From: Hymenobacter metallilatus
GTDB taxonomy: Bacteria > Bacteroidota > Bacteroidia > Cytophagales > Hymenobacteraceae
Assembly: GCF_003944705.1 (NCBI RefSeq)
Contig: NZ_RWIS01000002.1
Location: forward strand, 186,001 to 250,000
DNA length: 64,000 nt
Reading direction: 5' to 3'
The notes below the pieces were generated by a model, which saw only the letters and a program-made list of their open reading frames with translations, made no database searches and was not told the origin of the DNA. The position numbers and the translations under genes are program-made. Of this stretch, positions 1 through 8,636 are shown one piece after another; position 1 is the first letter of the stretch; the number at the start of each line of letters is the position of its first letter.

Positions 1-312
1 GTTCCTGCTTCCATTGTAACTCGCAACATGTCGGATTTCACCGCTGAAACCGGCAACGTGTACGAAAGCATTGCCATCATTTCCAAGCGCGCCAACCAGA
101 TTTCCGTGAAGCTGAAAGAAGAGCTGAACGGCAAGCTGGCCGAGTTTGCTACCACCGTCGACAACCTGGAAGAGGTGTTTGAGAACCGGGAGCAAATCGA
201 AATTTCCAAGCACTACGAGCGGCTGCCCAAGCCCACCAACCTGGCCGTAGAGGAGTTTCTGGAAGGCAAAGTACATTTCAGTACTCCCGCTGAGGACGAG
301 CTGAAAGGCTAG
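1..312 (+). CDS. rpoZ: RNA polymerase omega subunit (Rpb6-like), 5' partial
   Basis: The reading frame is open from the first base. Residues before the internal Met at 28 (VPASIVTRN) read like the usual N-terminus of Bacteroidota omega proteins, so the true start lies upstream of the window and 28 is not the start. The core around SIAIISKRANQISVKLKEEL and the acidic ENREQIEISKHYERLPKPT region are characteristic of this family, which helps assemble and stabilise RNA polymerase. The position directly ahead of coaBC-porD-recN is the conserved Bacteroidota arrangement. The 3' end is complete at a TAG stop. Confidence 0.88.
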   Translation, partial: VPASIVTRNMSDFTAETGNVYESIAIISKRANQISVKLKEELNGKLAEFATTVDNLEEVFENREQIEISKHYERLPKPTNLAVEEFLEGKVHFSTPAEDELKG

Positions 313-402
313 TCAGTCGGCCTGCACCAGCACATCATGCAGCGTTGGGCAAAGCTGCTGGCCGAGGTAGTAGCGCACGTTACTGCTGGTGCCGGCTGTG
401 TT

Positions 403-452
403 GCCCGGCGCTGCATGTTGCATGTCAGCGCCGGGCCAACGGGTATCTTTTT
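403..452 (+). terminator. Probable terminator after rpoZ
   Basis: A perfect 10-bp stem, CCCGGCGCTG (404-413) with CAGCGCCGGG (426-435), has a 12-nt loop and is followed by a T-run near 447-451. It lies between rpoZ and coaC and suggests the two are at least partly separate transcripts. Confidence 0.55.
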
Positions 453-475
453 ACTTGCACACAGCTGTTTACTCC

Positions 476-1036
476 GTGGTTAAGGGCAGAAAAATTCTAG
501 TCGGTGTCTGCGGTAGTATTGCCGCCTATAAATCGGCGTTGCTGGTGCGCCTGCTGGTGCAGGCCGGCGCCGAGGTGCAGGTGGTCCTGACGCCGTCGGC
601 CACGGCTTTCGTGACGCCGCTCACGCTGGGCACCTTGTCGAAAAACCCGGTTTTGCAGGGGTTTGTGAAGGATGAGCGGGCCGGCGAGTGGCATAACCAC
701 GTACACCTGGGCCTCTGGGCCGATGCGCTGGTAGTGGCACCCGCTTCCGCTAATTCGTTGGCCCATTTTGCCCATGGCCTCTGCAACACGCTGCTGGATG
801 CCGTGTACCTCTCGGCCCGCTGCCCGGTGTTTGTAGCCCCCGCCATGGACCTGGACATGTACCAGCACCCCGCCACCCAGCACAACCTGCAACTGCTGCG
901 TGCCTACGGCAACACCGTCTGGGATTCGCCGGCCGGTGAGCTGGCCAGCGGCCTTAGTGGCCCCGGCCGCATGTTGGAGCCGGAGGATATTGTGCGGGAG
1001 CTGGAGCGGTTTTTTGAAGTAGGAATTGAGAAGTAG
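476..1036 (+). CDS. coaC: Phosphopantothenoylcysteine decarboxylase domain (CoaC) as a separate gene
   Basis: This is a flavoprotein of coenzyme A synthesis that decarboxylates 4'-phosphopantothenoylcysteine. The N-terminus has the FMN-binding GSIAAYK motif. The catalytic His lies in NHVHLGLWAD, followed by VVAPASAN, PAMDLDMY and the GELASG..GPGRM flap. In the flap a Ser stands where E. coli Dfp has its proton-donor Cys; from memory Ser is common in Bacteroidota. The start is set at GTG 476 because VKGRKILVGVCGS matches family N-termini; an upstream ATG at 389 would add about 29 unrelated residues. In most bacteria CoaC is fused to CoaB. Here the ORF stops at the usual inter-domain linker and coaB follows as its own ORF. 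The last residues (VGIEK) come from a word-repeat spacer. Confidence 0.88.
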   Translation: MVKGRKILVGVCGSIAAYKSALLVRLLVQAGAEVQVVLTPSATAFVTPLTLGTLSKNPVLQGFVKDERAGEWHNHVHLGLWADALVVAPASANSLAHFAHGLCNTLLDAVYLSARCPVFVAPAMDLDMYQHPATQHNLQLLRAYGNTVWDSPAGELASGLSGPGRMLEPEDIVRELERFFEVGIEK

Positions 1037-1129
1037 AAATTGAAAACGTGCAGCTGAGTTCTGCATCGGCCTCTCTTGCGCCGCCAATCAATTCATACTT
1101 TTTTAATTCTCACGGTTTAATTGAAGCAG
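1022..1129. repeat. Spacer hairpin of AATTGA/TTAATTC words splitting coaBC
   Basis: The left side reads GAATTGAGAAGTAGAAATTG from 1022. The right side (about 1088-1124) contains CAATTCATAC, TTTTTTAATTCTCAC and TTTAATTG. The two are roughly reverse-complementary and built from AATTGA/GAATT-like words. The coaC stop codon lies inside the left arm and coaB starts just after the right arm. The architecture resembles the clearer spacers at 4759-4900, 47040-47142 and 51766-51863, but the pairing here is weaker. Confidence 0.45.
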
Positions 1130-1783
1130 ATGCGCGTCCTCATCACTGCTGGCCCCACCTACGAGCCCCTGGATCCGGTGCGGTTTATCGGCAACCATAG
1201 CACCGGCAAAATGGGTTACGCGCTGGCCGAAACCTTTGCGGCGCGGGGGGCGGAGGTGACGCTCATCAGCGGGCCGACCAACCTGCCCGATCCGGCTAGC
1301 CCGGCCATCCGGACGGTGCGGGTGCAAACGGCTCAGGAGATGTACCAGGCCGCTGTGGCCGTGGCACCCGCTGCCGATGTGTGGGTGTTTGCTGCCGCCG
1401 TGGCCGATTACCGTCCGGCCCAGGTGGCGGAGCAGAAGATCAAAAAGGCCGGCGACACTCTGACGCTGGAGCTGGTAAAGAACGTGGATATTGCCGCCGA
1501 GCTAGGGAAAAGTAAGCGGCCCGAACAATTTTCGGTGGGTTTTGCGTTGGAAACGGAGAACGAGCAAGCCCATGCCCTGGATAAGCTGCGGCGCAAAAAC
1601 TTTGATATGGTGGTGCTGAACTCCCTGCGTGATGCCGGAGCCGGTTTTCGCCACGATACCAACAAAATAACGCTGCTGGAAGCTGATGGCCGAATAGCTA
1701 CCTTCGACCTGAAAGCCAAGGCCGAAGTGGCTCGTGATATTGTACAGGCCGTATTATCCCGATTGCCCCATTCTCATGCGTAA
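1130..1783 (+). CDS. coaB: Phosphopantothenate-cysteine ligase domain (CoaB) as a separate gene
   Basis: This is the ligase that condenses 4'-phosphopantothenate with cysteine using a nucleotide. It begins MRVLITAGPTYEPLDPVRF and continues through GNHSTGKMG, AAAVADYRP and the Lys-rich QKIKKAGD element. It runs to the end of a normal CoaB domain (217 aa). The start is placed at ATG 1130; TTG 1121 adds three residues. The gap from the coaC stop is about 93 nt and holds a word-repeat hairpin. The 3' end overlaps porD by 8 nt (ATGCGTAA), so the two are translationally coupled. Both CoaBC domains look intact, so the enzyme may work as two polypeptides. Confidence 0.88.
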   Translation: MRVLITAGPTYEPLDPVRFIGNHSTGKMGYALAETFAARGAEVTLISGPTNLPDPASPAIRTVRVQTAQEMYQAAVAVAPAADVWVFAAAVADYRPAQVAEQKIKKAGDTLTLELVKNVDIAAELGKSKRPEQFSVGFALETENEQAHALDKLRRKNFDMVVLNSLRDAGAGFRHDTNKITLLEADGRIATFDLKAKAEVARDIVQAVLSRLPHSHA

Positions 1784-2699
1784 ACTCTTTTCGTTGCTGG
1801 TGGTACCGATGGTGCTGGCGCTGACCAGCCCGGCGCAGGCCCAGGAGCTGCAGGCCGAAGTGACGGTATCGACCGAAAACGTAACCATATCGGACCGGCA
1901 GCTGGTGCAGCAGATGCGCAACGACATGCAGACGTTTCTGAACACGCGCGCTTTTTCCGGCCAGACGTACCGGCCGGAGGAAAAAATCCGCTGCAAGGTA
2001 TTCGTGGGCATCACCAAAATTCCCCAGAATGGTACCTACGAGGCCACGGTGCGCGTACTGAGTACGCGGCCGGTTTATGGCACCGGCTACGAAACCAACC
2101 TACTGAGCTTCGCCGACCGGGGCTGGGTATTCAACTACTCGCCCCAAAACCCGATTGACTACTCTGAAACCACTTTTGTGGGGAATCTGTCGTCGTTGCT
2201 CACTTTTTATGCCTACATCATCATTGGTATGGATCAGGACAGCTTCTCGCCCCTGAGCGGCTCCCCGTACTACGATAAGGCCCGTACCGTGCTGGTAAAT
2301 GCGGCGTCGCAGAATATTACCAACGAAGCCGACGAAGGGTGGAAGGATACCAACAACGGTAACCGGTACTGGCTGCTCAATAACCTGCAGGATCCGCAGC
2401 TGGAGGCATTCCGGAGTGCCGTGTATGCCTACTACCGGCAGGGGATGGACATATTTATCACGAAGCCCGAAGAAGCCCGCACCAGCATTGCTACGGCTTT
2501 GCAGGGAGTGCAGCAGGCGGTGCAGCGCCGGCCTGGTACGTTGCTGGCCCGCGCATTTTTCACTACCAAGGCCGAGGAAATTTCCAACGTGTTTCGTACC
2601 AGTCCCAACCAGGAGCAGAAAACTCAGGTGGCTACCCTGCTTACCGAAGTAGACCCCACCAATGCGGCCCGCTATCAGACCATCCTGCGGCAGCCCTAA
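1776..2699 (+). CDS. porD: PorD-like type IX secretion protein (DUF4835)
   Basis: A secreted 307-aa protein with a clear signal peptide (MRKLFSLLVV...SPAQAQ). The body matches the DUF4835/PorD family: ELQAEVTV at the mature N-terminus, RCKVFVGITKIP, ETTFVGNLSSLLTFYAYIIIGMD and a C-terminal TLLTEVDPTN..RYQTIL. The family is found in Bacteroidota between coaBC and recN and is linked to type IX secretion. ATG 1776 overlaps the end of coaB and directly precedes the signal peptide. Two T9SS cargo proteins occur elsewhere in the window, consistent with an active system. Confidence 0.82.
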   Translation: MRKLFSLLVVPMVLALTSPAQAQELQAEVTVSTENVTISDRQLVQQMRNDMQTFLNTRAFSGQTYRPEEKIRCKVFVGITKIPQNGTYEATVRVLSTRPVYGTGYETNLLSFADRGWVFNYSPQNPIDYSETTFVGNLSSLLTFYAYIIIGMDQDSFSPLSGSPYYDKARTVLVNAASQNITNEADEGWKDTNNGNRYWLLNNLQDPQLEAFRSAVYAYYRQGMDIFITKPEEARTSIATALQGVQQAVQRRPGTLLARAFFTTKAEEISNVFRTSPNQEQKTQVATLLTEVDPTNAARYQTILRQP

Positions 2700-2958
2700 G
2701 TCCGGGTTTTTGCGGCACAGGTCCGGTATCCTGCGCTGTATGGACCGCCTCGGGTAGTGCATTTGGCCAACTGCCCACGCGCCCGGGTTTGCAGAACTAC
2801 TCACATTCCAGCCAGTACCTGTCGTACGGCAGGTGCTGGTTGCTTTTCTAGCAAGGACAATTTTCCGCATTTTCCTTCCCATGGGCTTTGCAAACGGGCC
2901 CACTTTAGAAAGGCGAAGGGTGCTGTTCCGGTTGGTTAAGCTCTGGAAGCAAAATTAA
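2700..2958. other. Gene-less stretch between porD and recN
   Basis: No ORF here has family resemblance or a plausible N-terminus; the short frames look spurious. The stretch continues to the recN promoter region described separately. Confidence 0.5.
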
Positions 2959-2990
2959 TTGGCATTTAACTAAATGAACTAGTAGCTTTG
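2959..2990 (+). promoter_or_regulatory. Candidate Bacteroidota promoter for recN
   Basis: A TTG at 2959-2961 and TAGCTTTG at 2983-2990 match the TTG / TAnnTTTG elements, though the 21-nt spacing is slightly long. The -7 element overlaps a perfect 11-bp hairpin (2979-2989 with 2993-3003, loop GCT), so the site may also be a regulatory or terminator structure. It sits about 90 nt upstream of recN. Confidence 0.4.
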
Positions 2991-3082
2991 CTAAAGCTAC
3001 TAGACTTGCTCGTTGCAGGCAGGCCCGTAGCCGTGTTATTTTGGCAGCTACGGCCGGCGCACCGGCCTTCATGTGGTTTGAT

Positions 3083-4756
3083 ATGCTGGTTGATCTGCGA
3101 ATTCAGAATTACGCTCTGATTGAGAAATTAGAGCTGCGGCCGTCGGCGCTGCTGAACATCATTACCGGCGAAACGGGAGCCGGTAAATCCATTATGCTGG
3201 GGGCCATCGGCCTGCTGCTCGGCAACCGCGCCGACTCGCGTATGCTCTTCGATACGGACAAGAAATGCGTGATAGAGGGGCATTTCGACATTCGTAGCTA
3301 CCAGCTGCAGGATATTTTTGAGGCTGAGGATCTGGATTACGACCAGCAATGCATCCTGCGCCGGGAAATTAGTCCGGCCGGCAAAAGCCGGGCCTTTATC
3401 AATGATACGCCCGTAACGCTGGAAACTCTGCGCCACATTGGGGCCAACCTGATGGATATTCATTCCCAGCACGATACGCTGCTGCTCGGGGACACCGTGT
3501 TTCAGCTTAACCTGCTGGATTTATATGCCGGCCTGGTGCCCCTGCGTGGGCAGTATAGCAATGCCTACCGGCAATACCGCAAGCAGGAAGCTGATTTGAA
3601 AGCTTTGGAGGACCAGGTAGCCCAGGCTAACAAGGAGTTGGATTACCACAGCTTTCTGCTGAACGAGCTGGAAGAAGCCAGCCTGGATAATGAGCAGCAG
3701 GATGAGTTGGAGCAGGAAGTGAAGGAGCTGGAGCACGCCGAGGAAATCAAGTTCAAACTAACCCATGCTTTGCAGGGCCTGTCGGAAGGGGAGTACTGCG
3801 CTACCAGCGCCCTGAAGGATGCCGCCTCTATGCTCGGTCAGGTGGCGGCGTACTCGGAGCCGGTGCGGGAGTTGAAAACCCGCTTGGATAGCTGCCTGAT
3901 TGAGTTGCACGATATTGCCGACGAAATTGAGGCCGTAGAGCGGCGCACCGAGGGCGACCCGGCCCGTATTGATGAGCTGCAAAGCCGCCTGAACGTACTT
4001 TATAGCCTGCAGCGCAAACACCAGGTGCGCGACGTGGTAGCCCTGCTGGCCGTGCGCGCCGACCTGCGCGATAAAGTAGGCTCCGTGCTCAACCTGGACA
4101 AGCAGATTACCCGTTTGCGCCGGGAGGTAGAGGCTAGTCTGGCTGCCATCCGCAAGCAGGCGGCCCGCCTTTCGGAGGCCCGCCGCAAAGTGTTCCCCCG
4201 GTTTGAGAAAGAGCTGGCCTCTCTGCTCACGGATCTGGGTATGCCGCACTCCCGCATTGTGGTGCAGCACCAGGAAAGCGCCCCGGCAGCCAGTGGCATC
4301 GATGTGGTCAGTATTCTGTTTTCGGCCAACAAGGGTGCCCAGCCCCAAACGCTGAGCAAATCGGCCTCGGGGGGCGAATTTTCCCGACTGATGCTGAGCA
4401 TCAAGTATATGCTGGCCGATAAAACCGCTCTTCCTACCATTGTATTCGACGAAATAGATACCGGTATCAGCGGGGAAATTGCCGTGAAAGTGGGACGCAT
4501 GATGCAGCAAATGGCCAAAAAGCACCAGCTTATCACCATTAGCCACCTGCCCCAGATGGCTGCCGCCGGCGACGCCCACTACTTCGTGTACAAGGAAGAC
4601 CGTGCCGACCGCACCGTGAGCCGCATCCGCCAACTCAGCCAGGACGAGCGGGTACACGAAATAGCTCAGATGATTTCCGGGGCTAACCCCAGCCAGAACG
4701 CTTACCAGAGTGCCCGGGAGCTCCTGGCCCTGCGCGGGGTGGAAATGGCGGGGTAG
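3083..4756 (+). CDS. recN: DNA repair ATPase RecN
   Basis: An SMC-like ATPase (557 aa) acting in double-strand break repair. Walker A GETGAGKS is at residues 29-36. A long coiled-coil centre (about 160-380) is followed by the ABC signature SASGGEFSRLMLSIKYML, Walker B TIVFDEIDTGISG and the HLPQMAA switch. The start is placed at ATG 3083 (MLVDLRIQNYALIEKLEL), the usual RecN beginning; the longer frame from 3041 adds unrelated residues. Two nucleotides after the stop, a long inverted repeat begins and runs to the start codon of fabI. Confidence 0.95.
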   Translation: MLVDLRIQNYALIEKLELRPSALLNIITGETGAGKSIMLGAIGLLLGNRADSRMLFDTDKKCVIEGHFDIRSYQLQDIFEAEDLDYDQQCILRREISPAGKSRAFINDTPVTLETLRHIGANLMDIHSQHDTLLLGDTVFQLNLLDLYAGLVPLRGQYSNAYRQYRKQEADLKALEDQVAQANKELDYHSFLLNELEEASLDNEQQDELEQEVKELEHAEEIKFKLTHALQGLSEGEYCATSALKDAASMLGQVAAYSEPVRELKTRLDSCLIELHDIADEIEAVERRTEGDPARIDELQSRLNVLYSLQRKHQVRDVVALLAVRADLRDKVGSVLNLDKQITRLRREVEASLAAIRKQAARLSEARRKVFPRFEKELASLLTDLGMPHSRIVVQHQESAPAASGIDVVSILFSANKGAQPQTLSKSASGGEFSRLMLSIKYMLADKTALPTIVFDEIDTGISGEIAVKVGRMMQQMAKKHQLITISHLPQMAAAGDAHYFVYKEDRADRTVSRIRQLSQDERVHEIAQMISGANPSQNAYQSARELLALRGVEMAG

Positions 4757-4758
4757 AA

Positions 4759-4900
4759 GTGAAATTATGAAGTTGTGAAATTGTGAGTTGGTGAATGGCT
4801 AACTTGGCGCTTTCAACCACAAATCCACGCATGAAGGAGTTGCCGGACGCACTATAAAACGACGTCTGCGCCTCACAACTTCACCATTTCACAACTTCAC
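4759..4900. repeat. Word-repeat hairpin spacer between recN and fabI
   Basis: The left arm (4759-4787) is made of GTGAAATT/ATGAAGTT/GTGAAATT/GTGAG words. The right arm (4872-4900) is CTCACAACTTCACC ATTTCACAACTTCAC-like. The arms are about 24/29 complementary and enclose an ~84-nt loop. The element starts right after the recN stop and ends just before the fabI ATG, so it fills the whole spacer. The reiterated words also make each arm an internal direct repeat. Confidence 0.75.
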
Positions 4901-4903
4901 CAT

Positions 4904-5722
4904 ATGGCAAATCTACTCGCGGGCAAAGTCGGTATTATATCCGGTGCGCTGAACGAAGAATCCATTGCTTGGAAAGTAGCCCTGAAGGCCCACGCCGAAG
5001 GAGCCCGCTTTGTGCTCACCAACGCCCCTCTGGCCATGCGCATGGGCGAAATCAACAAGCTCTCGGAGCAGTGCAACGCGCCCATCATTCCGGCCGATGC
5101 TACTTCCATGGAAGACTTGGAGAAGCTGTTCAGCGGGGCACAGGAGCACCTCGGCGGCAAGCTCGATTTCGTGCTGCACAGCATTGGCATGAGTGCCAAC
5201 ATCCGCAAGGGCAAGCACTACGGCGAGCTGAACTATGAGTGGTACCAGAAAACCCTGGACGTATCGGCGCTGTCGTTCCACAAGATGCTAGCGGTAGCCG
5301 AAAAGCAGGACGCCTTCAACGAGTGGGGCTCGGCCGTAGCCCTGAGCTACATTGCCGCCCAGCGTGCCTTCCTCGACTACACCGACATGTCGCAGGCCAA
5401 GGCTATGCTGGAAAGCATTGCCCGCAGCTACGGACAGCGTCTTGGTAAACTCAAGAAGGTGCGGGTGAATACCATCAGCCAGTCGCCTACCAAAACCACG
5501 GCCGGTACCGGTATCAGCGGCTTTGATGCGTTCTACGAGTATGCTAACCGTCTTTCGCCCCTGGGCAACGCCCCGGCCGAAGCCTGCGCCGACTACTGCA
5601 TCTCGCTGTTCTCGGACCTGACCCGCTACGTGACCATGCAGAACCTGATGCACGACGGCGGCTTCAGCACTACCGGCATCTCAGAGGAACTAGTGGAGCT
5701 GATTACCAACGCCAATTCGTAG
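4904..5722 (+). CDS. fabI: Enoyl-[acyl-carrier-protein] reductase (NADH) FabI
   Basis: Catalyses the last reduction of the fatty acid elongation cycle in the cytoplasm. The 272-aa protein has the divergent SDR nucleotide motif GALNEESIAW near residue 14. The FabI active site is visible as Tyr149, Tyr159 and Lys166 within SYIAAQRAFLDYTDMSQAKA, and a substrate loop SPTKTTAGTGISGF follows. Length and motifs are normal. ATG 4904 lies directly after the right arm of the recN-fabI spacer hairpin, so the mRNA leader contains that structure. Confidence 0.95.
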   Translation: MANLLAGKVGIISGALNEESIAWKVALKAHAEGARFVLTNAPLAMRMGEINKLSEQCNAPIIPADATSMEDLEKLFSGAQEHLGGKLDFVLHSIGMSANIRKGKHYGELNYEWYQKTLDVSALSFHKMLAVAEKQDAFNEWGSAVALSYIAAQRAFLDYTDMSQAKAMLESIARSYGQRLGKLKKVRVNTISQSPTKTTAGTGISGFDAFYEYANRLSPLGNAPAEACADYCISLFSDLTRYVTMQNLMHDGGFSTTGISEELVELITNANS

Positions 5723-5744
5723 GCTTTTCCGCTTTCGGTTACAC

Positions 5745-5780
5745 CACAACGCCCGGCCGGTTTGGCTGGGCGTTGTGTTT
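5745..5780 (+). terminator. Terminator after fabI
   Basis: The stem CACAACGCCC (5745-5754) pairs with GGGCGTTGTG (5768-5777), followed by TTT. It is placed 22 nt after the fabI stop. Confidence 0.6.
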
Positions 5781-5899
5781 GCTGGGCAGGCGGCGGGGTG
5801 TTGTCCACTTCCCACCCAGTGTCTTTGGCAAAGGAATGCAGGCAGATAGTTTGATTTCCCTGACCGAGCTCCTGCGGGCTGCTGGTCAGGACAGATAAC

Positions 5900-6310
5900 T
5901 TACTTCTGCATCCGTAGCCAGCTCTGGGCATCTTCCAGGCTGTCGAACATGTGCATGTGAAGCTGGTTGCCAATGCGCAGTTGCAGGTTTTCAATAGAAA
6001 GCTGACCGAAGATGTCGGAGGAAAGCACCTGGGCGAAGTACCGCAAACCAGCTCCCATAATCAGAGGCGTCCAGACCTGCTCAATCCAGTCGTTGGCTTC
6101 CGTGAAGGCGCCTTGCAGGTTGCGGTGGTCGTTGAGCAGCTTGCTGCACGGTTCTTCCCGTAGCATATCCACGTAGGTGAGGCCGCCATCCATAATTGTG
6201 CTCAGAGTCTGACGCCCATGCCAGATGGCATGAATCCAGCCCTCAGTACGGTTTCGTTCTACGGTCAGGTAAACGCTACCGTCGCCGCGTTTCAACAATG
6301 TGGTTGTCAT
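5900..6310 (-). CDS. Hypothetical protein, possible STAS/SEC14-like fold
   Basis: A 136-aa cytoplasmic protein with no signal peptide or membrane segment. It contains a pattern (IHAIWHGRQTL, a short helix ending LLNDHRNLQGAF, AGLRYFAQVLSSD, MFDSLEDAQSWL) that I associate with Hymenobacter proteins annotated as STAS/SEC14-like, but I cannot confirm this. The gene is isolated, with 163 nt to the next minus-strand gene. The function is unknown. Confidence 0.6.
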   Translation of the reverse strand: MTTTLLKRGDGSVYLTVERNRTEGWIHAIWHGRQTLSTIMDGGLTYVDMLREEPCSKLLNDHRNLQGAFTEANDWIEQVWTPLIMGAGLRYFAQVLSSDIFGQLSIENLQLRIGNQLHMHMFDSLEDAQSWLRMQK

Positions 6311-6473
6311 TCCAGGTCAGATTGGGGGCTCTGTGAGCGGGCAGCCAGCAGATGCACCGTGCAGCAAATATGGGAAACAACGCCACACCACGTGTGGAGA
6401 GGCAGCCAGCTACGTGCTCATGGAATTGCAGCATCTGAGGTTTCCGGCTATTTACCTGCTCTACGCCATGAGG

Positions 6474-7541
6474 TTACGGAATTAGCCGGTCGGCGCGCAA
6501 CTGTTCAAACAGGTCAAAGAAAGAATCTTCGGTGGCTTGATATTCCCGGAATCCTCGCTTACGGCTGTTCGCCATGTCCGTCATTACTTCGATGGGGCGG
6601 CCTAAATCCAGGTCGGTATGCCAGGGCGAGGCCAGGCGGTTCAGATCGGGCTCGGCGAGCTGATGGCGCTGGGCAATTTCGCGCCACAAGGGCGCATCAG
6701 TGCTGAGCTCTGCCTCCAGGGGGCGCACAGTGCCATCAAATCCTATGGCCTCTACCCCAAACCAGGCGGCTAACCGGGGCCACAGCCAGCTCCATCGGAA
6801 TACGTCTCCATTCACAATATTGAATGCCTGGTTGTGAGCAGCTTCGGTGGTAGCAGCCCACCGCAGCTGTTTGGCAATAATGCGGGCATCCGTCACGTCG
6901 GAAAGCCCCTGCCACTGCGCTTGTGAGCCGGGCCAGCGGAAAGGCCGGCCGGTTTCCTTGCAGATACTGGCGTACACGGCCAGGGTGGTACCCAGGTTCA
7001 TGAGGTTGCCCACCGCTTTGCCAATGATGGTGTGTGGCCGGTGAATGCTCCAGGTAAACCCGTCACGGGCAGCGGCGGCATACACCTCATCCTCCTGAGC
7101 ATAGTAAAAATTGTCGAGTGGCAGGCGGGGCTGCTCCTCGCGCAGTGGCGTGGGCGGCGGCGTGCCCCCGCTTACATACGCCTCAAACGGCCCCAGATAG
7201 TGCTTGAGCCCTGTTACCAACGCTACATGCTGCACCGATTGTTGAGGAGCCACCGCATCGAGCAGGTTACGTACCATAAGGCGGTTCACGCGGATATTGT
7301 CAACCTCAGTATCCTGACGCATCCAGCTGGTGATGAAGACGTGAGTTGGCGCAAGGCCCCGTAAGGCAGCGGCCAGATGGGCGGGGTCCAGCAAATCGGC
7401 GGCTACGGGGTGCAGGCCGCTGATATCGGTACGGGGCGAGCGGGCTAACCCGTAGGTGGGTCAGCCCTGCGCCAGCAGCTCCTGGGCCAGGTTGCTGCCG
7501 ATAATACCGCTTGCCCCTACTATCAGAGCAGTTTTTTCCAT
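6474..7541 (-). pseudogene. SDR (PRISE/progesterone 5-beta-reductase-like) with in-frame TGA at codon 27
   Basis: From ATG 7541 the frame reads MEKTALIVGASGIIGSNLAQ, a complete Rossmann NADP-binding start. It then hits TGA at 7461-7463 and continues in the same frame as PTYGLARSPRTDISG. The family normally has Trp here (QGW.VYGLAR), so a single TGG-to-TGA change explains it. The rest (about 329 residues) is intact, including VALVTGLKHYLGPFEAY, DNFYYAQED and WSIHRPHTIIGKAVGN with the YxxxE/D-type active-site region. If only the part after the stop were translated (for example from TTG 7394), it would lack the cofactor site. It is a recent pseudogene, a sequencing error or a readthrough case. 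NAD(P)H-dependent reduction of enones or sugar epimer-like substrates is the family role. Confidence 0.8.
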
Positions 7542-7667
7542 GGGATAGAGTCAGATTTCAACTTCACAATAACCACGCACAGGTGGCGGAAGCCTACTTA
7601 ACAAGCCAACACCCAAATCAGCCCGGATTTTCTCTCGGCTGCTCCTGAAGACAAGGCAACCAGCTTG

Positions 7668-8498
7668 CTAGTAGCGTGTTGCGCCCAAAGGAATTTTCGC
7701 CCGAAAAAACTCGTCCACTTTGCGGTTGAAGACGTCGGCGTGTTCGTGCAGGGTGGCGTGGCCACTATTAGGCACAATCCACAGCCAGGCGCGGGACAGG
7801 TGCTGGTAAATGGCCACCGTATGCTCGGGCCGGATTACGTCCCGGTCGCCGGCAATGATGAAGGCCGGAGCCTTGATTTGGGCTAGTGTGGCCAGGGGCA
7901 CGTGCGGATGCCGCCAGTCGAGTAGAAACACTTTCCAGTCGTTGCGGCGCTTGGGGTCCGTAAACGGTTGAGAACGGCCCTCCTGGTAGCCGCGCCGCAT
8001 TTGCTGCCACAGCTCGGGCATGAGAGCCGTGGAGTCGGGCCAGAGATTGGCCCCGGTGGCCGCCAGCCGCTTCACTTTTTCGGGGTGGCGCTGCGCCAGC
8101 AGCAGTGCCGTAATGCCCCCATCGCTCCAGCCCAGCACGTAGGCCGAGTCGAGGCGCAGGTGCGCAAGCAGGGCCGCGCAGTCGTCGGCCAGCAGCTCAA
8201 AGCTCAGCGAATCGCCCGCGTCCACCGATTGGCCGTGGGCCCGGCTGTCCAGCGCAATTACGCGGTACTTTTTGGCGAAGTAGGGAATGGTTTTGGCGAA
8301 ATCCTGGCTGCTGCCGCCATTGCCGTGCAGCAACAGCAGGGGCGCCCCGGTACCGTAGGTTTCGTAATATAGCTTCAGGCCCCGCACTGTGGCGTACTTG
8401 CCAGCGGCAGGATTATGGCCGTAGGGTATTGCCTGCTGCCCCAGCGCTAATTGGCTGGTCAACAGAAATGGCAGGAGCAGCAGGCAGGCGCGGAGCAT
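7668..8498 (-). CDS. Secreted alpha/beta hydrolase
   Basis: 276 aa with a signal peptide (MLRACLLLLPFLLTSQLALG). The alpha/beta hydrolase fold shows oxyanion HGNGGSS, nucleophile Ser125 in GWSDGG, acid Asp in AGDRDVIRPE and the His in SGHATLHE. The substrate cannot be deduced. It is probably exported to the periplasm. It stands alone, followed on the same strand by the SDR pseudogene. Confidence 0.85.
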   Translation of the reverse strand: MLRACLLLLPFLLTSQLALGQQAIPYGHNPAAGKYATVRGLKLYYETYGTGAPLLLLHGNGGSSQDFAKTIPYFAKKYRVIALDSRAHGQSVDAGDSLSFELLADDCAALLAHLRLDSAYVLGWSDGGITALLLAQRHPEKVKRLAATGANLWPDSTALMPELWQQMRRGYQEGRSQPFTDPKRRNDWKVFLLDWRHPHVPLATLAQIKAPAFIIAGDRDVIRPEHTVAIYQHLSRAWLWIVPNSGHATLHEHADVFNRKVDEFFRAKIPLGATRY

Positions 8499-8636
8499 CA
8501 GCAGGAGTGTTGAGTTAGCTGGTAAGAAGAAGCAGAGTTAAGAAATATGCGGCCGGGTTTCCGCTTAAAAAGTTGGCGGCGTTCAAATTCGCTCCTCAGC
8601 GTGCTCCCCTTGTGTATAGGCTTATTGTCCCCTGCG

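Noticed and set aside
314..423. 36-codon minus-strand frame between rpoZ and coaC
   Set aside because: Short, no family resemblance, overlaps the terminator hairpin; likely chance.
7461..7463. Selenocysteine at the TGA in the SDR gene
   Set aside because: The expected residue is Trp, away from the active site, and there is no sign of a SECIS hairpin; a nonsense mutation is simpler.
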